From Clostridia bacterium (GTDB lineage: Bacteria; Bacillota; Clostridia; DUPQ01): a stretch of DNA of 43,194 bases. The stretch lies in the NCBI GenBank assembly GCA_016938455.1, contig JAFGUQ010000256.1:1-43194 (forward strand), given 5' to 3'. The position numbers were made by a program, and so were the translations under genes. The notes under the pieces are model-generated. The model searched no databases. It saw nothing but the letters and a program-made list of their open reading frames with translations, and was not told where the DNA came from. The stretch's first letter is position 1. Every line of letters begins with the position of its first letter. Shown one piece after another: positions 26,297 through 34,915 of the stretch.

Positions 26297-27691
26297 TTAA
26301 GCGATAACTTTCGGAAGTAATATTTCTATGGTTGTACCTGATCCTTCTTTACTGAATAACCTGATTTTGCCGTTATGTGCCAAAATAATGGCCCTGGCAA
26401 TTGGAAGTCCAAGTCCTGAACCTCCTGTTTCTTTGGCTCTTGAAGTCTCAACGCGGTAAAAACGGTTGAAAATATTTTTAAGGTGATCTTTGCTGATTCC
26501 GATACCCTTGTCTTTAATAGTGATGATGATATATTTATCACTTTCTTTACAGTTCAAATGAATATCTTTTCCAGGAGGAGTATACTTCAACGAATTATCT
26601 ATGAATATCCGTAAACACTCTTTGATTTTATTGTAATCACCAAGGCAAATCAGTCCTTCTTGTATATCGATTGACAGATGATGATTGTCCTTATCCATCA
26701 GTTTGGTTTCTCTGTAGACATCCTCAAGTAATCCCGAAATATCAAGTTCCTCAGATTCATATTTTATTGAATGATTATCATATCTGGCCAGGAAAAGAAG
26801 CGCTTCTACCAGTTCTTTCATGTTTTTGGTTTCTGACAGAATCGCTTCAATTGATTCATCCAGCACTACCTGATCACTGCTGCCCCATCTTTTAAGCATG
26901 TTCACATATCCGTCAATGACACTGATAGGTGTTCTTAACTCGTGTGAAACGTCAGAAACAAACGTTTTTTGTTTCATATATACTTTTTCAATACGATCAA
27001 GCATGCTGTTCAGCGTAATGCAGAGTTCCTTTAATTCATACCTTGCAGATTCCACATCAATGCGGAGATTCAAGTTATTTTCATTAATAGAGGAAGTCAG
27101 TGCAGTCAGGTCATGAATCGGTTTCAGCGCTTTTTTTGCTTTGGCATTTCCAATAGAAACAAAAAGCAGCACGCCGATAAGATAAATGACTATGAAAGTG
27201 ATCAGTAGAATAAGAAGTTCACCGAAGAACACATTATCCAACGAGTAATTGAACAGATCAAATGTAATAAACATGGTCCTATTATCATCACTGTAGTTTT
27301 TACAGTTGAATATGGTATCTCCGGTTTTGGTGAAATACCTTATGCTGTTGAAAAACTTGAAATTTTTCAGAAAATCATATTCCGGAATCGATCCTTCGCC
27401 ATCTACAAATACTGCATCATCACCTGTGACTCTGTATTCTGCATAGCTTAGTATATATTGCTCATATCCGTCTTTATAGTATTCTCCTGCACTGATGATC
27501 GGTTCTTCATTATGAATCTTTTTATAAACACTGTCGGTAAGATGGTCTCTTGTATTCAGATATTCAGCTTCCACTCTTGTAATCATGATAATTAAAAGCA
27601 AAAGAAAATATACAATGGTAAAAATACCCAGATATTGATTGGTGAGTTTTCTTCTCAGTGACTTCGCGACTCCAAGCCTCGGTTTAATCAT
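26297..27691 (-). CDS. Sensor histidine kinase
   Basis: This 464-residue membrane kinase has a membrane helix at about residues 20-40, an outer sensor part of about 110 residues, a second helix at about 155-180 and a HAMP linker. The HisKA box is SDVSHELRTPISVIDGY. The ATPase domain has N-box NSLKYT, DKGIGI and GGSGLGLPIA. The ORF track starts 24 codons earlier inside the regulator gene; the ATG of MIKPRLGV, preceded by CAGGGAGG, is the better start and overlaps the regulator stop by eight bases. It resembles ArlS-type kinases. The signal is unknown. Confidence 0.92.
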   Translation of the reverse strand: MIKPRLGVAKSLRRKLTNQYLGIFTIVYFLLLLIIMITRVEAEYLNTRDHLTDSVYKKIHNEEPIISAGEYYKDGYEQYILSYAEYRVTGDDAVFVDGEGSIPEYDFLKNFKFFNSIRYFTKTGDTIFNCKNYSDDNRTMFITFDLFNYSLDNVFFGELLILLITFIVIYLIGVLLFVSIGNAKAKKALKPIHDLTALTSSINENNLNLRIDVESARYELKELCITLNSMLDRIEKVYMKQKTFVSDVSHELRTPISVIDGYVNMLKRWGSSDQVVLDESIEAILSETKNMKELVEALLFLARYDNHSIKYESEELDISGLLEDVYRETKLMDKDNHHLSIDIQEGLICLGDYNKIKECLRIFIDNSLKYTPPGKDIHLNCKESDKYIIITIKDKGIGISKDHLKNIFNRFYRVETSRAKETGGSGLGLPIARAIILAHNGKIRLFSKEGSGTTIEILLPKVIA

Positions 27692-28370
27692 TGTCATCCT
27701 CCCTGATGATATAACCGACCCCTCTGATTGTTTTGATGATTTCAACATTATATTTCTGATCAATCTTTGTTCTTATATAAGAGACATAAACATCAACGAT
27801 GTTTGTTTCTCCAATATATTCATAACCCCAGACTTTTGATAAAATGGTTTCTCTCGGAACAACGACATTGATATTATCAAGCAAATAGACAAGCAGTGAA
27901 AATTCTTTTTTTGTCAGAACTATTTTTTCATCATCATATGACACTTCATAATTATCTGCATTAACTGTTAACCCCTTATACTGATAAAGATTGCTCTCAT
28001 CAGTTTTTTTCTTTGCTCTTTTCAGTGCCACTCTGATTCTGGCAAACACTTCTTCAATCGCAAATGGTTTGGTTATATAATCATCTGCTCCCATATCTAA
28101 CCCTGTGACTTTATCTGATATATCATCTTTGGCTGTCAGCATGATAATCGGAACTGAAGAACTGCTTCTGATTCTACGGCATACTTCAATTCCGCTGAGA
28201 CCAGGTAACATTAAATCAAGCAGGATTAAGTCAAAAGACTCCTCACTCCCTTTTTTAAATCCCTCATGTCCATTATAGGCAACGACAACTTCATATCCTT
28301 CATGGATGAGCTCGAGCTGTAAAAAACGCGCAATCTTTATTTCGTCTTCAACTACCAGTATTCTTGCCAT
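27684..28370 (-). CDS. OmpR-family response regulator
   Basis: This 228-residue regulator has a receiver domain (residues 1-115) with the acidic pocket VEDE, the phosphorylation site Asp52 (LILLDLMLPG), the Thr/Ser position in MLTAKDD and the lysine in TKPFAIEEVF. The C-terminal winged helix (about 135-225) ends with the typical IKTIRGVGYII. Its ATG overlaps the stop of the upstream DUF4342-like gene by one base (TAATG), and it overlaps the kinase gene, so all three are one unit. It is probably activated by the kinase next door. Confidence 0.95.
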   Translation of the reverse strand: MARILVVEDEIKIARFLQLELIHEGYEVVVAYNGHEGFKKGSEESFDLILLDLMLPGLSGIEVCRRIRSSSSVPIIMLTAKDDISDKVTGLDMGADDYITKPFAIEEVFARIRVALKRAKKKTDESNLYQYKGLTVNADNYEVSYDDEKIVLTKKEFSLLVYLLDNINVVVPRETILSKVWGYEYIGETNIVDVYVSYIRTKIDQKYNVEIIKTIRGVGYIIREDDND

Positions 28371-28891
28371 TATTCATCTACCTCAATGCTGTATTCGCCG
28401 TCTTCATTTTCCTTGACTTCATATTCAAGGTCATCAGTGACAACCTGCCTTACTTTCTTCTGGACGTTTTTCAAACGGATTTTTGCCTCATATTCTTTTT
28501 TGCTGATCAGAACATCACAGCCTGATAATAGCGTAACCAGAATCAGCAGAACAGTAATCAAGGTAATAGCTCCTTCCAGTTCAAAATAATAAAAGCTGGT
28601 ATTTGCTGTTCCTAACATCATGATAATTGCTACAATTCCTACAAGCCATAAAGGGACATTGACAAAAGTCTTGTCACGCTTCTTGATAATGAATTTATAA
28701 AAGAACAATCCGATAAAAGCTCTTCCTGCAATGGCAAATACGGTTCTTCTCTGAGAAACAATCCATCTTGCTGTTTTTTCTTTATCACCTTTATTCCTAT
28801 GTAAAGCTTTTTCAGCCTCTTCATAAGAAACTCCGGTCTGATCAATCACATATTTGACTTTGTCAACTGTGACTTGTTTATCTCTTTTCAT
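28370..28891 (-). CDS. DUF4342-like membrane protein with a UBA-like N-terminus
   Basis: This 173-residue protein has an N-terminal UBA-like helical domain at residues 8-48 (VKYVIDQTGVSYEEAEKALHRNKGDKEKTARWI), the pattern I know from DUF4342. Membrane segments follow at about 50-66, 78-96 and 102-120. The tail is charged and acidic (EVKENEDGEYSIEVDE). It is the first gene of the two-component operon, translationally coupled to the response regulator, so it may be an accessory sensor or a target of the system. The site AAGTAGG precedes the ATG. Confidence 0.7.
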   Translation of the reverse strand: MKRDKQVTVDKVKYVIDQTGVSYEEAEKALHRNKGDKEKTARWIVSQRRTVFAIAGRAFIGLFFYKFIIKKRDKTFVNVPLWLVGIVAIIMMLGTANTSFYYFELEGAITLITVLLILVTLLSGCDVLISKKEYEAKIRLKNVQKKVRQVVTDDLEYEVKENEDGEYSIEVDE

Positions 28892-29024
28892 TTTGTACCT
28901 ACTTTTCTGATTATGTCTCTATTTTACCATACATTGTTTTATTTGCCCTTAATCCACGATTAAAATTCCATTAAAAATGATTTTATATTCACTTCATTTG
29001 TAGTATTATTATTTTGAGGTAATC

Positions 29025-30416
29025 ATGAAAAAACTTGATAACAGCAAAATCAGAAATATTCATTTCATCGGCATAAACGGGTCAAGCATGTCAGGACTTG
29101 CCGAAATCATGCTTGGACTCGGGTACCATGTTTCAGGGTCAGATATCGAGCAGACAAAAAAGGTAGATTACCTGAGAAGTCTTGGTGCTGTCATTCATGT
29201 TCCGCAAGATGAAAAAAAAGTCGGTCATCCCGATCTCATTGTTTATACTGCAGCCATCAATAAAGAGAACTGTGAATATCAGTATGGTATCAGCAACAAC
29301 ATTGAAATGATGAACCGGAAAGATCTTCTGGCAAAGTTGATGGAACAATATCAGTATGGCATTGGTGTATCAGGAACACATGGAAAAACAACTACTACCA
29401 CTTTTGTCGCTTATCTGCTGGAAAAATGTAATTTTGACCCTACTGTTCATATCGGAGGAGAAGCAAGGTTCCTCAACAGTAATGTCAAGGTGGGAAATTC
29501 ACCGTATTTTGTAACTGAGGCAGACGAGTTTACTGATTCCTTTTTATCTCTTCACCCCTTTATAGGGATTATCCTTAACATCGAACATGACCATGTAGAT
29601 TATTTCCCCACTTTTGATGATATGAAAAAATCCTTTTTGAAATATGCCAAGTTAATTCCTGACAATGGTTATTTAATCATCTGTGATGATGACGAAAATA
29701 CTCACTTCATTTATGATCAGGTAAATTGCCATGTCATTAAATATGGATTGAATAATAAGGAACTTGATTACAGTGCACTCGATATCACCTATAACGGACT
29801 TGGTTTTCCGTCATTTAATCTTTTTATCAACAGGAAATTCAGGGGTAGAGTCACACTTGGTATGCCAGGAAGGCATAATGTTCTTAATGTGCTTTCTGCC
29901 ATTGCTGCAGTCCATGTGCTTGGAGGCAATATCATCGATATCATAGAAGCCATTAAATCCATTGAAGGGGCTAAAAGGCGACTTGATGTCAGAGCGGATA
30001 TAAGAGGGATAAAAGTCATTGCTGACTATGCACACCATCCCACTGAAATTGATGTGACCCTTGAAACGGTCAGCCATATGGATCATCATGAAATATATGC
30101 TGTTTTTGAGCCTCATACTCATTCAAGAGTAAGAAGCCTGTATAAAGAATTCACCGGATGTTTCAGATATGCCGATCATGTCATCATGGCAAAAGTTTAC
30201 GATGACCGTGAAAAAGAAGATTTAATTAATAATTCAGAAAATCTGGCTAAGGATATTGCAAAAACAGGGAAAGATACTGTCTATCTTGACAGCTATGATA
30301 AAATACGGGACCATCTGATCAGGCACATGAAATCAGGTGATATCATCATGATTCTCGGATCTAAATATGTTGAGGGAGTAGCAGATCAGCTTGCAGAGTA
30401 TTTAAACAGCCTCTAA
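29025..30416 (+). CDS. murC: UDP-N-acetylmuramate--L-alanine ligase
   Basis: This 463-residue enzyme adds L-alanine to UDP-MurNAc in peptidoglycan synthesis. The N-terminal UDP-binding domain opens with HFIGINGSSMSGLAEI, a variant of the usual GIGGIGMSGLA. The ATP loop is GVSGTHGKTTTT at residues 114-124. The central Mur ligase motifs (NIEHDHVDYF) and the C-terminal domain (IADYAHHPTEI, FEPHTHSR) are present. TTTGAGG lies before the ATG. It stands alone on the plus strand between two minus-strand operons. Confidence 0.95.
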   Translation: MKKLDNSKIRNIHFIGINGSSMSGLAEIMLGLGYHVSGSDIEQTKKVDYLRSLGAVIHVPQDEKKVGHPDLIVYTAAINKENCEYQYGISNNIEMMNRKDLLAKLMEQYQYGIGVSGTHGKTTTTTFVAYLLEKCNFDPTVHIGGEARFLNSNVKVGNSPYFVTEADEFTDSFLSLHPFIGIILNIEHDHVDYFPTFDDMKKSFLKYAKLIPDNGYLIICDDDENTHFIYDQVNCHVIKYGLNNKELDYSALDITYNGLGFPSFNLFINRKFRGRVTLGMPGRHNVLNVLSAIAAVHVLGGNIIDIIEAIKSIEGAKRRLDVRADIRGIKVIADYAHHPTEIDVTLETVSHMDHHEIYAVFEPHTHSRVRSLYKEFTGCFRYADHVIMAKVYDDREKEDLINNSENLAKDIAKTGKDTVYLDSYDKIRDHLIRHMKSGDIIMILGSKYVEGVADQLAEYLNSL

Positions 30417-30431
30417 TCTTTTAAAGTTCTG

Positions 30432-31157
30432 TTATTTAAACGCCTGGTTTGACTCTCTTCTTATTTCAATATTCTCAATCACACCGTTATTTCTTCTTGT
30501 CAGCAGAAAAACTATCAAATCTGCAATCTCGTCAGCTTCAATCAGTAATGAAGCATCAAGATCCGGCCGCGTTTTCATCACCATTTCAGTTTTTACACCG
30601 CCTGGAGCAATCAGATGCACTCTGATTCCATCTTGCTGAACTTCTTTGGCAAACGCTTTTGTAAAACCTTCCAGTGCATGTTTGGATGCTGAATACAGGC
30701 TCTGGTTTTCATACCCCTTCTTACCAACTACTGAAGATAAGTTGATAATTGTAGGCACTTCTGATTTTTTTAATAGCGGTACTGCGTTTTTACATATGAC
30801 AAATGGTACTTTCGCATTCAAAGCCATGATGTTATCCCAGTCAGTCATGGTTGATTCAAGGAATGGTTTTGCAAAAGCGATTCCTGCATTATTGATGATG
30901 TAATCAAGTCCATCCATCAATTCAAAGGCTCTTTCAGGTAATGAAGATGAAAAATCCATATCAAGTAAATCCCCGCAGAGATAATATATATTATTTTCAC
31001 CTATTTCTTTTTTCAGTTCATAAAAGCTTTCCTGTTTAGTAGCAACCAGGCAAAGAGTCACTCCTTCTTGATGAAGATAACGGGCAATTTCCCTCCCGAT
31101 TCCTCTGCTGGCTCCTGTAATCAGGCATTTTCTGTTTTTCAAATTCACTTGCTTCAT
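30432..31157 (-). CDS. Short-chain dehydrogenase/reductase
   Basis: This 241-residue Rossmann-fold oxidoreductase has the cofactor loop TGASRGIG at about residues 15-22, the structural NNAG, and the catalytic YSASK. The position after the first strand carries a neutral residue, so cofactor preference (NADH or NADPH) is uncertain. It begins two bases after the stop of the DUF1667 gene, so it belongs to the glycerol-3-phosphate operon. It might act on a product such as dihydroxyacetone or on an unrelated ketone; the sequence does not tell. Confidence 0.85.
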   Translation of the reverse strand: MKQVNLKNRKCLITGASRGIGREIARYLHQEGVTLCLVATKQESFYELKKEIGENNIYYLCGDLLDMDFSSSLPERAFELMDGLDYIINNAGIAFAKPFLESTMTDWDNIMALNAKVPFVICKNAVPLLKKSEVPTIINLSSVVGKKGYENQSLYSASKHALEGFTKAFAKEVQQDGIRVHLIAPGGVKTEMVMKTRPDLDASLLIEADEIADLIVFLLTRRNNGVIENIEIRRESNQAFK

Positions 31158-31158
31158 G

Positions 31159-31527
31159 TTATCTTCTCACATCAGTCTGTGAAGTCGCTACAAGATCTGT
31201 CCCTTCTCCATCTATATTCTCATAAAGGACATCACCGATTTTGACAGGTGCATTCACATCAATCGTATATATTTTCTTCATGATATCAAAAATATGCTGT
31301 TTTCTGACTGGTCTCACTGTTTTCACCGGAAGTACCGCCAATTCTCCGTTTTCTACTTTCACCGTACTGGTGACCACTCTTTTAGGAGAAAGGATTTCCT
31401 CTTTTGCATACGCTTCTCCACGTTTACAGAAGTTATTCTCTACTTTCTGTACACTTTTTTCATCATAAGTAACTTCCATTTCACATCCTCTCGGACATAC
31501 AATACAGGTTATTTTCTTATTCATCAT
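31159..31527 (-). CDS. DUF1667 cysteine-motif protein
   Basis: This 122-residue protein has an N-terminal cysteine cluster (CIVCPRGCEM and a fourth cysteine in NFCKRGE) that could bind a metal or an iron-sulphur centre. The conserved core is RVVTSTVKVENGELAVLPVKT. Such proteins are encoded together with GlpA-like and NAD-linked FAD oxidoreductases and are thought to be part of that complex. It overlaps the upstream gene by four bases. Confidence 0.85.
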   Translation of the reverse strand: MMNKKITCIVCPRGCEMEVTYDEKSVQKVENNFCKRGEAYAKEEILSPKRVVTSTVKVENGELAVLPVKTVRPVRKQHIFDIMKKIYTIDVNAPVKIGDVLYENIDGEGTDLVATSQTDVRR

Positions 31528-32771
31528 GCATCCACTCCTATATACACAGTATCATCTTTAATATCGTTTGTGTTAACTTCAATAAATTCCATTTCGGCCG
31601 GCAGTAATCGCAAATGTCTTCTCTTGGAAATCCACACATCATCGCATGATGCGAAAGTGCTCACTTCTTTAAAAACTTTTCGGCTTCTGAAATACACCCT
31701 GACAACTTCCTCTTCTTCAGTGATGTCAATATATTGTGGCATGACATATCTGATTCCCGCTGCAGCGACAACAGTAACTCTTCTTATTGTTTTCAGTGCA
31801 TTGTTTTTAATATGTTCAACAGCATGTTCTGCAGCCTTGATGCCTTCAAGGGTCACATAATCCACCAGGTCATGAACATGAAGGACATTCCCGCAGGAAA
31901 ACACTCCTTCCACTGATGTTTCAAGGTTCTGATTAACAAATGCCCCGTTAGTGACACTGTCTATTTTCGCACCCATGGCAAAGGTCAGTTCATTCTCGGG
32001 AATAAGACCTACTGACAGCAGGAGAGTGTCACATGCAATATATTCCTTTGTATTTTCAATGATGTTAAAATGCTCATCAACCATGGCAATGGTGACCCCT
32101 TCCACTCTTTTCTTGCCATGGATACTGAACACTGTATGTGATAATTTAAGTGGAATATCATAATCGTTAAGGCACTGTTCAATGTTTCTGACTAATCCAC
32201 CTGGGTGAGGCATGATTTCGCAGACCGCTTTCACTTTGACACCTTCAAGAGTCAATCTTCTTGCCATGATCAGTCCGATATCTCCCGATCCCAGTATGAC
32301 ACAGCTTGTTCCCGGCAGATACCCGTCAATATTGACAAAACGCTGTGCTGTTCCTGCAGTTAAGACACCACTCGGATTAGATCCCGGAATTCTCAGGTTC
32401 CCCCTTGGCCGTTCTCTGCAGCCCATGGCAAGTATAATCGCCTTTGCCTTGTAAATCACATAGCCGTCTTCCTCGTTTGAAGTATATACCATCTTGTTCC
32501 CATCAACTGACAATACCATGGTATTTAATTTATAGCTGATTTTTAATTCATCAATTTTATCCACGAATTTAGCAGCATATTCCGACCCTGTCAGCTCTTC
32601 ACTGAAGTAATGCAGTCCGAATCCATTGTGAATGCACTGTTTCAGTATGCCACCTAACATGTTCTCTCTTTCAATGATCAGAAGGTCACTGATGCCTCTT
32701 TCCCTTGCAGTTACGGCAGCTGCCATTCCTGCAGGACCTCCTCCGATGATGATAAGTTCATGATAAATCAT
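31524..32771 (-). CDS. FAD-dependent NAD(P)/disulfide-type oxidoreductase of the glycerol-3-phosphate operon
   Basis: This 415-residue flavoprotein has the FAD-binding motif IIGGGPAGMAAA at its N-terminus, LGGILKQCIHNGFGLHYF, a second dinucleotide motif near residue 145 (CVILGSGDIGLIMARRLT) for NAD(P), and GVFSCGNVLHVHDLVD as the C-terminal FAD contact. It is likely the electron-accepting partner of the GlpA/GlpO-type dehydrogenase, passing electrons to NAD(P) or another carrier. It overlaps both neighbours by four bases, so the three genes are tightly coupled. Confidence 0.85.
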   Translation of the reverse strand: MIYHELIIIGGGPAGMAAAVTARERGISDLLIIERENMLGGILKQCIHNGFGLHYFSEELTGSEYAAKFVDKIDELKISYKLNTMVLSVDGNKMVYTSNEEDGYVIYKAKAIILAMGCRERPRGNLRIPGSNPSGVLTAGTAQRFVNIDGYLPGTSCVILGSGDIGLIMARRLTLEGVKVKAVCEIMPHPGGLVRNIEQCLNDYDIPLKLSHTVFSIHGKKRVEGVTIAMVDEHFNIIENTKEYIACDTLLLSVGLIPENELTFAMGAKIDSVTNGAFVNQNLETSVEGVFSCGNVLHVHDLVDYVTLEGIKAAEHAVEHIKNNALKTIRRVTVVAAAGIRYVMPQYIDITEEEEVVRVYFRSRKVFKEVSTFASCDDVWISKRRHLRLLPAEMEFIEVNTNDIKDDTVYIGVDA

Positions 32772-34201
32772 TGTCTTGTCCTCCCTGTCAGTATATAGGA
32801 ACCCTCGTCCCCTTTTTGAATCTTATCCTTATCTACTTTCAATTCTCTTGACAGGATATCCATGACATGCGGAAGGCAGAATCCCCCCTGGCATCTGCCC
32901 ATACCAGCTCTTGTTCTTCTTTTCACTCCATCAATCGTCACTGCACCTGCTTTCTGATGAATGCTGTCAATGATTTCTCCTTCTGTAACACTTTCACAAC
33001 GGCAGATGATTTTTCCATATAGCGGATTTTTCAGAATAGCTTCTTTTTTTTCTTCTTCATTCATTTCCGAGAAATATTTTTTCTTTTCCAGTGTCATTGA
33101 ATAGTTTTCTTTTTCACTTATATCTCCAATGATTGATTTGACAATCAAGGCCACATGATTTCCTATGGCCGGTGCACTGGAAAGCCCGGGCGATTCAATT
33201 CCTGCCACATTTATGAAACCCTTGCAGTATCTGCTTTCTTCAATAATGAAATCTCCTTTATCAGGAGTTGCTCTGACTCCTGTAAAGATGGTCACTGATT
33301 TATGAAGCAGCAATTTGTCTGTTGTCTGAAGCCCTTTCTTATATACATAATCAATACTGCTTCTATGGGTATCTCTTTCATCCTTATCTTTGATTTCCTT
33401 GGCATCAGGGCCAATAAGAAGATTCCCGTCCACAGTGCTGGTAATCAGTACTCCTTTTCCTTCCATGGTAGGTGCCTGGAAAACCACATGATTCACCAGT
33501 GTCCCTTCAGATTTATCAAGAAGTATGTATTCTCCGCTTCTGGGAATGATTTTAAAGCTGTCATCTCCAACCATTCTGGCAATTTCATCTGCATATAATC
33601 CGGCACAGTTAATCACCATCCTGCAAGTCAGTGTTCCTTTATCAGTTATTACACTGAAAACTTCTTTTTCTTTCTTTATGCCCAGAACAGTGTGCTCACG
33701 TAAAAATTCCACGCCGTTTCTGACAGCATTTTCAAGTGCATTGATGTTCAGTTTATACGGTGAAACAATCGCAGCTGTTTTTGCTAAAAGCGCACCTTTG
33801 ATCTCAGGGCTCAAGTTCGGCTCAAGGGTCAGCACCTGCTCCTTGCTGATCAGACTCATATCCCTGATACCCTCTTTTGTACCATGGTCATACATTTCCT
33901 GAATCTTACTGATTTCCTCATCATTGAAAGCAATGACAAGCGATCCTGTTTTTTTATATGGAACATTAAGTTCCTCACATGTCTTTTCCATCATATCGGA
34001 ACCTTCAATATTGAATTTTGCCTTCAGTGTACCGGGAATAGCGTCATAACCGGCATGGATAATGCCTGAGTTGGCACCCGAAGCACCCATGGCAGCATCA
34101 ATATGCCTGTCAGTTACGCAAATTGAAAGCTGATATTTTGATAAGCTCCTGGCTACAAAAGATCCGATGACCCCTGCTCCTATAATGACTATGTCAACCA
34201 T
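32768..34201 (-). CDS. GlpA/GlpO-type FAD-dependent glycerol-3-phosphate dehydrogenase with [2Fe-2S]-type C-terminal domain
   Basis: This 478-residue protein has an FAD motif at the N-terminus (VIIGAGVIGSFVARSL), the D-amino-acid-oxidase-like fold, and a C-terminal BFD-like cysteine domain (IICRCESVTEGEI, then GMGRCQGGFC) that should bind a [2Fe-2S] cluster. It oxidises glycerol 3-phosphate to DHAP by family and context. The ORF track starts 28 codons earlier inside the leader hairpin. The ATG of MVDIVIIGAG has TTGGAGG seven bases upstream and is clearly right. It is the first gene of the operon and its leader holds a terminator, which suggests GlpP control. Confidence 0.85.
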   Translation of the reverse strand: MVDIVIIGAGVIGSFVARSLSKYQLSICVTDRHIDAAMGASGANSGIIHAGYDAIPGTLKAKFNIEGSDMMEKTCEELNVPYKKTGSLVIAFNDEEISKIQEMYDHGTKEGIRDMSLISKEQVLTLEPNLSPEIKGALLAKTAAIVSPYKLNINALENAVRNGVEFLREHTVLGIKKEKEVFSVITDKGTLTCRMVINCAGLYADEIARMVGDDSFKIIPRSGEYILLDKSEGTLVNHVVFQAPTMEGKGVLITSTVDGNLLIGPDAKEIKDKDERDTHRSSIDYVYKKGLQTTDKLLLHKSVTIFTGVRATPDKGDFIIEESRYCKGFINVAGIESPGLSSAPAIGNHVALIVKSIIGDISEKENYSMTLEKKKYFSEMNEEEKKEAILKNPLYGKIICRCESVTEGEIIDSIHQKAGAVTIDGVKRRTRAGMGRCQGGFCLPHVMDILSRELKVDKDKIQKGDEGSYILTGRTRQ

Positions 34202-34216
34202 CTGTTTTCCTCCAAT

Positions 34217-34266
34217 AAAAAAACCGCAATTGCAATAAAAAGAAATTCTTTTTACAATAATTACGG
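34217..34266 (-). terminator. Leader terminator/attenuator of the glp operon, candidate GlpP target
   Basis: A long imperfect hairpin (arms of about 21 bases, CCGTAATT... pairing with ...AATTGCGG, inner AAAAAGAA/TTCTTTTT) is followed on the minus strand by seven T. It stands between the glp promoter and the ribosome binding site GGAGG of the first glp gene. In B. subtilis glpD has this promoter-terminator-RBS layout, and GlpP with glycerol 3-phosphate allows read-through. Confidence 0.75.
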
Positions 34267-34300
34267 CTCCAATTCTCCTCGCCATGATTCGATTGATATC

Positions 34301-34329
34301 AGTATATACCTGTTTCTCTAAAATATCAA
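34301..34329 (-). promoter_or_regulatory. Sigma-A-type promoter of the glp operon
   Basis: On the minus strand TTGATA, a 17-base spacer and TATACT lie immediately after the stop codon of the rubrerythrin-like gene. Transcription should start around 34294, about 28 bases before the leader hairpin. The untranslated leader would be about 90 bases. Confidence 0.8.
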
Positions 34330-34330
34330 A

Positions 34331-34813
34331 TTAATACTCTTTACGAATTCCGAATTCTGCAGACTCAACCCAGTCATTCGGACGGTTGACCAGAATGATG
34401 ATATCCTCAAGTACTCTGAAATGTTCCTGCTCCTGATTGATCAGAAACTTATAAAGAGCTTTTTCTTCTTCACTGACTGCCTTTTCCAGAAATTCGCTGT
34501 ATAAATCAATGCTTTCTTTTTCTTTGGCCAATGCAAGACGATACACATCAAGCTGGTCCATATGAACCTTATACTCGCTATGAAACTGTTTGCTGTCCTT
34601 AAAGATAGATTTACTTTCTTTTAAGGTATGGCTGTCTTTCAGCTCAAATGTCATATTCTCCATTTTGCTCTTGATTATCTCTGCATGTATTTTCTCGTCA
34701 TGTGCAAGAATTGTAAACACCTTTTTGAGTTGACCTTCGTATTTATCTGCCTGTTCAAGATAAAAGGCTTCTCCTTCGTTTTCCATTTTCATCGCATATT
34801 CTAAAGTATTCAT
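34331..34813 (-). CDS. Rubrerythrin-like ferritin-fold protein (no rubredoxin domain)
   Basis: This 160-residue four-helix protein carries the diiron ligands of the rubrerythrin/ferritin family: ENEGEAFY in the first helix, AHDEKIHAEI in the second, AKEKESIDLY in the third and NQEQEHFRVLEDI in the fourth. The rubredoxin domain of classical rubrerythrin is absent. It probably reduces peroxide or handles iron, a common need of anaerobes. The start is the ATG behind GTGGAGGG; the ORF track reads into a GTG that is part of this ribosome binding site. It has its own promoter. Confidence 0.85.
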   Translation of the reverse strand: MNTLEYAMKMENEGEAFYLEQADKYEGQLKKVFTILAHDEKIHAEIIKSKMENMTFELKDSHTLKESKSIFKDSKQFHSEYKVHMDQLDVYRLALAKEKESIDLYSEFLEKAVSEEEKALYKFLINQEQEHFRVLEDIIILVNRPNDWVESAEFGIRKEY

Positions 34814-34846
34814 AAATCCCTCCACTTAAATAGTTTCTCTTATCCT

Positions 34847-34876
34847 ATTATACCTTAATAAACCATTGTTATTCAA
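34847..34876 (-). promoter_or_regulatory. Sigma-A-type promoter of the rubrerythrin-like gene
   Basis: On the minus strand TTGAAT, an 18-base spacer and a perfect TATAAT lie 33 bases before the ATG. The -35 overlaps an inverted repeat described separately. Confidence 0.7.
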
Positions 34877-34883
34877 ACAACGG
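34863..34883. repeat. Inverted repeat over the -35 of the rubrerythrin-like gene
   Basis: CCATTGTT and AACAACGG form eight near-perfect pairs around a 5-base centre. It may be a weak terminator for the sialidase-like gene (TTTATT follows on the minus strand) or a regulator site over the promoter. It does not resemble a PerR box. Confidence 0.4.
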
Positions 34884-34915
34884 ATAAAATCATATAAACA
34901 AATCAGTTATGGTAA

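Noticed and set aside
31294-31860. 188-codon plus-strand ORF opposite the DUF1667 and FAD oxidoreductase genes
   Set aside because: Its composition is Ser/Phe/Leu-rich as expected for an antisense shadow, and it crosses the boundary of two real genes.
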